The notes beneath the pieces were generated by a model. That model ran no database searches. It worked only from the letters and a program-made list of their open reading frames with translations, and was not told the origin of the DNA. A stretch of DNA of 5,756 nucleotides from Cryomorphaceae bacterium (lineage in GTDB: Bacteria > Bacteroidota > Bacteroidia > Flavobacteriales_D > Crocinitomicaceae), in contig JAIXRD010000158.1 of NCBI GenBank assembly GCA_027485365.1, forward strand, positions 1 through 5,756, in the 5' to 3' direction. Positions 1-5,478 of this stretch are shown in pieces (position 1 is the first letter of the stretch; every line of letters begins with the position of its first letter). The position numbers were made by a program, and so were the translations under genes.

Positions 1-138
1 TACCAATTGTCCATCTGTTGAAACCGTTGGGATTGCTGAATGATCGGTTATCTGTACCCATACTTTAGAAACTTGACCTAAACTTCTAGTGGTTAAACTT
101 CCTAAGATTAAAACGAAAAGTAGTGTTGTTTTTTTCAT
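1..138 (-). CDS. Secreted protein of unknown function, N-terminal part only
   Basis: An open reading frame begins with ATG at 138-136 on the minus strand and runs off the left edge, giving 46 residues. It opens with MKKTTLLFVLILGSL, a Lys-rich start followed by a hydrophobic core, then a polar stretch ending ...RSLGQ. This is a typical Sec signal peptide with cleavage probably just before the Gln at residue 22. The visible mature part begins with VSKVWVQITDHSAIP and shows no motif I can assign. No Shine-Dalgarno sequence is present, as usual in Bacteroidota. The reading frame is fixed by the signal peptide, and the upstream 164 nt are non-coding. It lies downstream of the phosphatase gene on the same strand, but the gap and its hairpins suggest a separate promoter. 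The function cannot be named from this fragment; a secreted enzyme or adhesin is equally possible. Confidence 0.72.
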   Translation of the reverse strand, partial: MKKTTLLFVLILGSLTTRSLGQVSKVWVQITDHSAIPTVSTDGQLV

Positions 139-140
139 AT

Positions 141-174
141 CCTTTGGTATTAGCGTTGTTTGTTAAACCAAAGG
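141..174 (-). promoter_or_regulatory. Inverted repeat abutting the start codon of the partial secreted protein gene
   Basis: CCTTTGGT at 141-148 is matched by its exact reverse complement ACCAAAGG at 167-174, with an 18-nt A/T-rich loop. On the minus-strand transcript this is an 8-bp stem whose 3' arm ends two bases before the AUG at 138-136. If transcribed it would fold into the translation initiation region, or it could be a DNA operator. No T-tract follows, so it is not an intrinsic terminator. The sequence is seen directly; the role is inference. Confidence 0.35.
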
Positions 175-250
175 TGACTATATATAAAGTCTGATATATT
201 CAGTTTTTCTTCCGGCACACGCAAAATACACGTACATACCGATAAGAATC

Positions 251-291
251 TATGTAGTTATTGGGAAGGCACTACGTAGTTATACGTAGTT
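251..291. repeat. Phased TA(C/T)GTAGTT repeats, possible operator
   Basis: Three copies of a 9-mer occur: TATGTAGTT at 251-259, TACGTAGTT at 273-281 and TACGTAGTT at 283-291. Their starts are 22 and 10 bp apart, close to whole helical turns, so they would lie on roughly one face of the DNA. The middle copy sits in the perfect palindrome ACTACGTAGT (271-280). A fourth related site, TACGTAGTG, lies at 1850-1858 in the next upstream promoter region. The position upstream of the gene at 138-1 and the phasing suggest a regulator-binding site, but no regulator is identified. Confidence 0.35.
271..290. terminator. Hairpin 12 nt past the phosphatase stop codon, weak terminator candidate
   Basis: ACTACGTA (271-278) and TACGTAGT (283-290) are exact reverse complements with a 4-nt loop, giving an 8-bp stem. 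It begins 12 nt beyond the stop codon of the minus-strand phosphatase gene (305-303), a reasonable place for a transcript end. On the minus strand the stem is followed by GCCTTCCC rather than a T-run, so it does not meet the usual intrinsic-terminator pattern. It may instead be an operator, a 3'-end stabiliser, or a by-product of the overlapping repeats. Confidence 0.3.
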
Positions 292-302
292 TGGATGGTT
301 TT

Positions 303-1817
303 CTATCCGTTTAGGGTGATTCTTTTAAGGATTGATTCTGAATGAATCTTTTTAGATTTTGTTTTCCCTGGTTTAGTAACCTTTATTTTAAACCATGTTG
401 ATTTTGCTTGAGAAGTATTCAGTTCAATAAGGACATATCCATGATGTCTCATGTTGACAAAGTCCAATGCGGGATTAAGGGCCTTATTTCGTAGTTTGCG
501 TTCAACGGATTTTGTTTTACATGACGAATATCGTTCATTGTAATTTGCGGATGTTACACTGGGTGCTACCCACTCAACCCCAAGTGGTTTATTTTTATGC
601 TCAAGTTTTAAGGCTAAAGAACAATGGATGTCACCGGTAAGGACAATGAGGTTGTTTGCTTGATTTTTAGCAAGGCTGATTTTATGAAATTCATCGAATA
701 ATTGATTTCGTTCTTTTAAATACCCTTGCCAGGTATCCATGCTTTTTTTTATGCCGGCTACATCTGGTGGAATTGTAATGCTAGAAAAGAGTACTTGATT
801 ACCAAGAATATTCCAGGCGGCATCCGATTGATTCATGGAGTTCACAAGCCAATCATATTGTGTGCTTCCTAGCATGCTGCTGCTATCTAGGTTCTCGCCT
901 TCTTGCGTAGGTTGTTTTGTCCTTCCTTTGAGTCGTTCATCAAGCATAAATAAATTGGCTAAGGAACCAAAGTTAAATTCCCTTTGTATTTCATATTGCG
1001 TATTGTCTACGATTGGTAACCATTCAAAATATGCTTGCTGTGCCGCATGTTTTCGGTCATTCCAATCACCGTCTTCCTCTTGGTGATTTTGAGCGCCTTC
1101 GGTATATGTATCATTCGCTATTTCATGATCATCCCAAACAGAAATAAACGGGGTGTTTTGATGAACTTTTTGCAGTTGTTCATCCAATCGATATTGGGCA
1201 TACCGAGATCGGTAATCTTGAATCGTTAGTAATTCTTTGGCAGGCAGATGCACACGATTTAAGGACTTATCGCCATAAACTCCCGGGCCGTATTCATAAA
1301 TGTAATCGCCAAGATGAACTACAAAATCTAGATTAGGAATATTGGCTATGGATTCATAAGCGTTGAAATATCCCCATTCATAATTACTACAACTTACCAA
1401 TGCGAATTTTAAGTGGTTTGGATTCGTTCCAATGGTTTTCGTTTTTCCAATAATAGAAGTATCCTCACCATAAATGAATCTGTAGAAATATTGTTTGTCT
1501 TGCGAAAGATTGGCCGCATTCATTTTAACTGACAAGCCCCGCGAAATCTCCACTTCATATTGGTATGTTCTTGCGACCTCTTTAAAATTAGCTTGTTCAC
1601 TCACTTGACAACGCACCATACGAAAGGATTGAAGCTTGAATGGGTTTAACGCCGTCCACAAAACAACCCCTTTTTCTGTTGGGTCTCCGGATGCTACGCC
1701 AAAAGGAAACACGCCTTTCGATTTCAATTGGTCATTAATTTCCGAACAATAAATTCGTTCGATTTGACTGTTTACGTTGAGACTAATCAATAAAAATATA
1801 AAGAGCGTATTGCGCAT
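303..1817 (-). CDS. phoD: PhoD-family alkaline phosphatase/phosphodiesterase, secreted
   Basis: This 504-residue protein belongs to the PhoD metallophosphatase family, which hydrolyses phosphate mono- and diesters outside the cytoplasm. Residues 1-17 form a signal peptide (MRNTLFIFLLISLNVNS) with Gln18 next. An N-terminal beta domain (about 36-130) opens with the family motif FPFGVASGDP (37-46). The catalytic domain follows: SCSNYEWGYF (C143), HLGDYIYEY (D171, Y174), VWDDHEIANDTY (D229, D230, H231, N235), LTGDIHCS (D396, H398) and HHGY (458-461). In Bacillus PhoD the equivalent Cys, Asp and Tyr bind an unusual Fe3+/Ca2+ site, and all appear retained here, so the enzyme is probably active. Length is normal for the family. 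Bacillus PhoD carries a Tat signal, but there is no twin arginine here, so Sec export is inferred. No clear type IX sorting domain is seen; the tail is Lys-rich and basic. It is transcribed divergently from the gene at 1902. Substrate specificity cannot be told from sequence. Confidence 0.93.
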   Translation of the reverse strand: MRNTLFIFLLISLNVNSQIERIYCSEINDQLKSKGVFPFGVASGDPTEKGVVLWTALNPFKLQSFRMVRCQVSEQANFKEVARTYQYEVEISRGLSVKMNAANLSQDKQYFYRFIYGEDTSIIGKTKTIGTNPNHLKFALVSCSNYEWGYFNAYESIANIPNLDFVVHLGDYIYEYGPGVYGDKSLNRVHLPAKELLTIQDYRSRYAQYRLDEQLQKVHQNTPFISVWDDHEIANDTYTEGAQNHQEEDGDWNDRKHAAQQAYFEWLPIVDNTQYEIQREFNFGSLANLFMLDERLKGRTKQPTQEGENLDSSSMLGSTQYDWLVNSMNQSDAAWNILGNQVLFSSITIPPDVAGIKKSMDTWQGYLKERNQLFDEFHKISLAKNQANNLIVLTGDIHCSLALKLEHKNKPLGVEWVAPSVTSANYNERYSSCKTKSVERKLRNKALNPALDFVNMRHHGYVLIELNTSQAKSTWFKIKVTKPGKTKSKKIHSESILKRITLNG

Positions 1818-1901
1818 TTTTTTAGTTAAAATTAAGGGTATTAATTCTATACGTAGTGGTTAATTCTGAATTTCCTTTAAATTTAAGCTAAATTTTAACC
1901 C
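1818..1901. promoter_or_regulatory. Divergent promoter region between phosphatase and PKD-protein genes
   Basis: These 84 bp separate two divergent start codons and must hold both promoters. I see no exact Bacteroidota -33/-7 pair in either direction. The nearest -7 matches on the plus strand are TAAATTTA (1878-1885) and TAAATTTT (1889-1896), each one base off TAnnTTTG, with no TTG at the right distance. The centre carries TATACGTAGT (1848-1857), identical to 281-290. It is flanked by a direct repeat TTAATTCT at 1841-1848 and 1860-1867, 19 bp apart start to start. This arrangement looks operator-like and could serve one or both genes. The regulatory role is inference. Confidence 0.5.
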
Positions 1902-3098
1902 ATGAAAAACTACCTACTCCTTATTTTCTTTATTCAGCAACTCAGTTTATTTGCACAAAACATCATTTGGCAGGATGATTTTGAAAACCTAGCAGCCTGG
2001 ACTTTAAATGCCGCAAGCGGTGCGAATGGAATTGATGCAAATATCTGGGTGATTTCAGACGCTGAAGGTGGGGTAGCAGCCGGCAATTGTGGAGTTGCCG
2101 GAAATGGCAATAAGACCTTGCATGTGGGATGCCAAGGTGCATGGTGCGTTGGCAGTGGGGCTACCTATAATGCAGGTGATGGCGGGTTCGGAATTATAGA
2201 TGCAACTACAAATAAACGCGCATTCACGAGTGCCAATATAAATACAATGAATACGGGTGTCTTGAATTTGTCTTTTGATTACATCGGTATGGGGCAGCCA
2301 GGAGCTGATTTTGGCAATGTAGTATATAGTCTAGACGGTGGAAGTAATTGGTCTGTTTTGCAGGTTATAAATTCAGGTACAACCTGTGCTTCAGGGCAAG
2401 GACTTTGGAGTAATATTGTTGCCTTGTTGCCCGCTAGTTGTTCGAATATCTCCACCCTAAGAATTGGATTTGAATGGCATAACGATAATGACGGTGCCGG
2501 TTCAGACCCTTCGCTGGCTATAAATAACGTGAAAATTACATCCCCAGTTCAACCTTCGGTGACTGCTTCTTACATGCTTTCTACTAACGTACCGTGCTTA
2601 GGAGATTGCATTTCCATTACTAATACAAGTACCGGTGCCAATACCTTCGCGTGGGATTTCGGTAACGGTCAAACGTCCACCTTGCAAAATCCCAATCCAG
2701 CGTGTTATTATTTTCCTGGAACATATAACGTTCAATTAATTGCTTGCAATGGTATGACCTGTGATTCGAGTGTTGTGGCGATAACAGTTCAACCACTTTT
2801 AACAGGCACCTTGAATGTAACGAGCACAGGTTCATACACATGGCCATTCAACGGTATGGTTTATACGTCTTCTGGGACATACGTTGATACTGCAGCGAAT
2901 GCAAATACATGCGATAGTTTGGTTACCTTAACCCTAACCATTTTAACCGGCGGAATTAATGACTTAAATGGATTCACTTCGAAAAAAATAGTCAGGATTA
3001 CTGATTTGAGTGGCAGAGTAACTGTAAAAAGACCAGGCCAAATCCTTATATTGTATTTTGAGGATGGAACAATAGAAAGGGTTTGGATTGAGGAATAG
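1902..3098 (+). CDS. Secreted PKD-domain protein with short type IX secretion-like C-terminal tail
   Basis: This 398-residue exported protein probably acts at the cell surface or is released; no enzymatic motif is visible. Residues 1-18 are a signal peptide (MKNYLLLIFFIQQLSLFA) followed by QN. Residues about 22-213 look like a beta-sandwich (jelly-roll) domain of Bacteroidota surface proteins: an opening WQDDFEN, a Cys cluster (C63, C77, C82), VYSLDGGSNWSVL (141-153), and a closing DPSLAINNVKI (202-212). Residues about 222-297 form a PKD domain with the core WDFGNGQ (251-257) and FPGTYNVQL (271-279). Residues about 300-347 match a short module, YTW...G..Y..SGTY...CDSL.TLTLTI, that I recall recurring in this phylum. 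Residues 361-398 (KIVRITDLSGR, LYFEDGTIERVWI) resemble a shortened T9SS sorting domain lacking the usual first motif. There are eleven cysteines, fitting disulfides outside the cytoplasm. The next gene starts 13 nt downstream, so they are probably co-transcribed. The ligand is unknown. Confidence 0.85.
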   Translation: MKNYLLLIFFIQQLSLFAQNIIWQDDFENLAAWTLNAASGANGIDANIWVISDAEGGVAAGNCGVAGNGNKTLHVGCQGAWCVGSGATYNAGDGGFGIIDATTNKRAFTSANINTMNTGVLNLSFDYIGMGQPGADFGNVVYSLDGGSNWSVLQVINSGTTCASGQGLWSNIVALLPASCSNISTLRIGFEWHNDNDGAGSDPSLAINNVKITSPVQPSVTASYMLSTNVPCLGDCISITNTSTGANTFAWDFGNGQTSTLQNPNPACYYFPGTYNVQLIACNGMTCDSSVVAITVQPLLTGTLNVTSTGSYTWPFNGMVYTSSGTYVDTAANANTCDSLVTLTLTILTGGINDLNGFTSKKIVRITDLSGRVTVKRPGQILILYFEDGTIERVWIEE

Positions 3099-3111
3099 TA
3101 AGTATTTAAAT

Positions 3112-4866
3112 ATGAGAAGATTATTATTAGGTTTTTGTTTTCTATTGATTTGTGTGTTAACCAATCAGGTTAAGGCTACACATATCCTTGGCGGAGAAAT
3201 TTATTACGATTCTTTAGGCAACGGTTTTTATAAAGTAACATTTGAGATTTATAGAGATTGTAACAGCGCAACAGCCTATGATAACCCGCTCGTTTATACG
3301 ATATTTAATGAAGATGGAACGTATTACTCAGAAGAGGTTGTTTCCTTATTTTCTAGTGCGATTTTACCCATTGTGTATGATGACCCTTGCGTAACTCCTC
3401 CAAATAATATTTGTGTTGAAAAAGGTATTTATATTGATACCATTCAATTGCCCTTCAACCCATCTGGGTATCATATATCTTATCAACGATGCTGTTGGGC
3501 AAATAATATAGACAACATCGTAGATCCTGGAAATAATGGGATCACGTTAACAACGTTTATTCCAGGGAGTGCATTAACCCCCGTATATAATCAGGGCGCA
3601 CGATTTACTAATTATCCACCCTTGGTACTTTGCGCACAAAACACCTTGAACTTTGACCACGTAGCTTTTGATCCGGATGGTGATTCCCTCACCTATGAGC
3701 TAGCAGACCCTTTACTCGGTGGAAGTATAGCTAATGTAATCCCAAACCCCGAATCACCGCCTCCATATGCAGGTGTTGCATGGAATCCCGGATTTTCCAC
3801 CCTCGTTCCTTTTGGTGTGGGCTCCTCAATTACAATAAATGCCCAAACAGGTATGATGTCTTTCACGCCAAACAATATCGGGAATTTTGTTGCAGGGGTA
3901 AGGGTAAACGAGTTTAGAAACGGGGTATTAATAAATTCAAAGATTCGAACCTTCGCGTTTAGAGTAGTCCTTTGTCAGGTGGACATACCGATTGCTGTTA
4001 ATATTACAGGACCACCTCAATTGGTAGAGGATTGCGGTTTTGCAGGATTTATAATATCAAGAACGGATACTACATCGAACTTGATTGTTCAAATTGGTTT
4101 AGGTGGAACAGCCACAAATGGAGCTGATTACCCATTCATTCCCGCCTCATTAACCATTCCTACCGGTGTGTTTTCAGATACCATTGCTGTTGAAGCATTG
4201 TTGGACACTTTAATTGAGTCAACCGAAACTGTTTTCTTTAGTGTTATTGTTCCGAATCCCTGCGATGGCACCTTCGACACCACATCAATTACGCTTAACT
4301 TAGTTGATTATCAGCCCTTACAACTTGTCGCGCTGGATTCTGTAAATGTTTGTGTTGGAGGAGGCGAAGTTCCTTGGATTGGATGTTCCGTTAGTTTCGG
4401 GTTACCGCCGTATCAATACAATTGGTCGCCTGGCGTTTTTCCAAATAACGACACCATAACGTTGTCAGGTAACTTATTGGCGCCGAATCAAAACTTATTT
4501 TCTGTAGCGGTACAAGACCAATGTGGTAAGACGGCTGTTATAGATCCAATTGCTGTATTTAATCAATGTCCTTTGGAGGCTCCCAATGTGTTAACATTAA
4601 ATGGTGATCAAACAAACGAGGTATTTATAATTAAACATTTAGAGGACTACAATGCCGTGCAGTTGAGAGTGTTTAATCGATGGGGTAATATAGTTTATCA
4701 AAATGATGCCTACCAAAATGATTGGTCTGGGATAACCGACAACGGCAAGGAACTTTCTGATGGAGTATATTTTTATACCATATTACCCGAAAGTGAAAAG
4801 TATGCTTACGACGACCAAGAACGAACCAAGTTTTTACTCGCCGGCTTTTTACATGTTTTTCATTAG
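3112..4866 (+). CDS. Cell-surface protein with Calx-beta-like region and CHU_C (gliding motility-associated) C-terminal domain
   Basis: This 584-residue protein is probably exported by Sec, then type IX secretion, and fixed to the cell surface. I chose the ATG at 3112; an in-frame TTG at 3088 would add eight residues and overlap the previous gene by 11 nt. From the ATG the signal peptide is clean (MRRLLLGFCFLLICVLTNQVKA, 1-22), with mature THILGGEIYYD. Residues 23-288 are the ATHI(L/V)GGE-type domain common in Bacteroidota, with YRDC (47-50), YQRCCW (124-129) and DPDGDSLTYEL (187-197). Residues about 303-398 are Calx-beta-like (GTATNGADY 332-340, then IESTETVFFSV). Residues about 402-485 are Ig/PKD-like (GLPPYQYNWSP). 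Residues about 491-584 form the CHU_C domain: PNVLTLNGDQTNEVF, VFNRWGNIVYQ and DGVYFYTI, a known T9SS (type B) sorting signal. No catalytic site is seen; a role in adhesion or surface structure is inferred. It is probably in one operon with the preceding gene. Confidence 0.88.
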   Translation: MRRLLLGFCFLLICVLTNQVKATHILGGEIYYDSLGNGFYKVTFEIYRDCNSATAYDNPLVYTIFNEDGTYYSEEVVSLFSSAILPIVYDDPCVTPPNNICVEKGIYIDTIQLPFNPSGYHISYQRCCWANNIDNIVDPGNNGITLTTFIPGSALTPVYNQGARFTNYPPLVLCAQNTLNFDHVAFDPDGDSLTYELADPLLGGSIANVIPNPESPPPYAGVAWNPGFSTLVPFGVGSSITINAQTGMMSFTPNNIGNFVAGVRVNEFRNGVLINSKIRTFAFRVVLCQVDIPIAVNITGPPQLVEDCGFAGFIISRTDTTSNLIVQIGLGGTATNGADYPFIPASLTIPTGVFSDTIAVEALLDTLIESTETVFFSVIVPNPCDGTFDTTSITLNLVDYQPLQLVALDSVNVCVGGGEVPWIGCSVSFGLPPYQYNWSPGVFPNNDTITLSGNLLAPNQNLFSVAVQDQCGKTAVIDPIAVFNQCPLEAPNVLTLNGDQTNEVFIIKHLEDYNAVQLRVFNRWGNIVYQNDAYQNDWSGITDNGKELSDGVYFYTILPESEKYAYDDQERTKFLLAGFLHVFH

Positions 4867-4902
4867 TCCTTTTATTAAATGTTAATTCGTGATAAATCAC
4901 CT

Positions 4903-4949
4903 GTTGATAGGCAATCAACCACAGTAAAAATCATAACACACTTGATTTT
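4903..4949. terminator. Weak inverted repeats after the surface-protein operon, terminator candidate
   Basis: Two small inverted repeats lie 36-83 nt past the stop codon at 4866. GTTGAT (4903-4908) pairs with ATCAAC (4914-4919) over a 5-nt loop. AAAATCA (4927-4933) pairs with TGATTTT (4943-4949) over a 9-nt loop. Neither is GC-rich or followed by a clear T-run. Transcription must presumably stop before the rpsL promoter, and these are the only structures seen for that. Support is positional and weak. Confidence 0.25.
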
Positions 4950-4983
4950 ATCCTAAATATTTAAAAGTTTTTCACTTTTCCTA

Positions 4984-5013
4984 TTGTGTAATTAAATTAA
5001 GCTTGTATCTTTG
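4984..5013 (+). promoter_or_regulatory. Bacteroidota-type promoter of the rpsL operon
   Basis: TTG at 4984-4986 and TATCTTTG at 5006-5013 are separated by 19 bp. This matches the Bacteroidota housekeeping sigma consensus, TTG then about 19-21 bp then TAnnTTTG, at every defined base. A start site a few bases downstream, about 5017-5021, would give a leader of roughly 50 nt before the rpsL ATG at 5069. It is the only exact match to this pattern I found in the window's non-coding parts, as expected for a highly expressed ribosomal operon. Confidence 0.85.
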
Positions 5014-5017
5014 CACC

Positions 5018-5036
5018 CCTCAAAGAGCGTTTGAGG
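5018..5036 (+). promoter_or_regulatory. Hairpin at the 5' end of the rpsL leader
   Basis: CCTCAAA (5018-5024) and TTTGAGG (5030-5036) form a perfect 7-bp stem with loop GAGCG. Given the promoter at 4984-5013, the stem would start at or within a few bases of the transcript's 5' end. It is followed by the A/U-rich stretch TTATTATATATTGTT. Possible roles are 5'-end protection of mRNA, a weak attenuator, or a protein-binding site for operon feedback. The sequence is certain; the role is inference. Confidence 0.5.
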
Positions 5037-5068
5037 TTATTATATATTGTTAAATTAAGAGTATTTTT

Positions 5069-5446
5069 ATGCCAACTATTCAACAGTTAGTTCGCAAAGG
5101 AAGAACGGCGGTAGTAAAGAAGAGTAAGTCTGCTGCACTTGATTCATGTCCTCAACGAAAGGGAGTATGTGTTCGTGTGTATACAACCACTCCAAAAAAG
5201 CCAAATTCTGCCATGCGTAAAGTGGCTCGGGTTCGTTTAACTAACGGACGCGAGGTCAATGCTTATATCGGAGGTGAAGGTCACAACCTTCAGGAACACT
5301 CCTTAGTATTAGTTCGTGGTGGTCGTGTTAAAGATCTACCAGGAGTTCGTTATCACATTGTTCGCGGTGCTGAAGATACAGCAGGTGTTCAAGGGCGATC
5401 TCAACGACGTTCAAAATATGGTACTAAACGACCTAAGCAAAAATAA
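5069..5446 (+). CDS. rpsL: 30S ribosomal protein S12
   Basis: This 125-residue protein is ribosomal protein S12, part of the decoding centre of the small subunit. It aligns throughout with the family as I know it: PTIQQLVRKGR at the N-terminus, CPQRKGVCVRVYTTTPKKPNSAMRK (27-51), YIGGEGHNLQEHS (66-78), RGGRVKDLPGVRYH (83-96) and RRSKYGTKRPK at the end. Lys43 and Lys88, where streptomycin-resistance substitutions usually arise, are both wild type. Asp89 is the residue that RimO methylthiolates in other bacteria. The ATG at 5069 gives the conserved start; there is no Shine-Dalgarno, and the upstream bases are A/T-rich (TTAAATTAAGAG). Length is close to the E. coli protein. It is first in a str-type operon, with rpsG 32 nt downstream and its own promoter at 4984-5013. 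Confidence 0.98.
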   Translation: MPTIQQLVRKGRTAVVKKSKSAALDSCPQRKGVCVRVYTTTPKKPNSAMRKVARVRLTNGREVNAYIGGEGHNLQEHSLVLVRGGRVKDLPGVRYHIVRGAEDTAGVQGRSQRRSKYGTKRPKQK

Positions 5447-5478
5447 TATAGTTGTCAATCAGCGATAATTTTTAAGCG

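Noticed and set aside
835..1229. Plus-strand open frames of 83 and 64 codons opposite the phosphatase gene
   Set aside because: They lie wholly inside the conserved catalytic region on the other strand, look like no protein I know, and have no promoter; they are antisense shadows.
1878..1896. TAAATTTA and TAAATTTT as -7 promoter elements for the PKD protein gene
   Set aside because: Each differs from TAnnTTTG at one base and has no TTG about 19-21 bp upstream; A/T-rich sequence gives such matches often.
2620..3164. Minus-strand open frames of 75 and 66 codons across the PKD protein and the junction with the next gene
   Set aside because: They are antisense to the PKD domain and the C-terminal tail, have biased composition and no supporting signals.
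3693..3875. Minus-strand open frame of 60 codons inside the CHU_C protein gene
   Set aside because: It is fully contained in a well-supported domain on the plus strand and has no start context or similarity.
4889..4900. GTGATAAATCAC palindrome after the surface-protein gene
   Set aside because: The arms are only 5 bp with a 2-nt loop, so it cannot fold stably as RNA, and a single such palindrome is expected by chance.
4673..4918. Minus-strand open frame of 81 codons reaching into the spacer before rpsL
   Set aside because: Most of it is antisense to the CHU_C domain, and the encoded residues look random and unlike a real protein.
5069..5446. Possible streptomycin-resistance substitution in S12
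   Set aside because: Lys43 and Lys88 and their surrounding motifs (TTPKKPNSA, RVKDLPGVRYH) are wild type.
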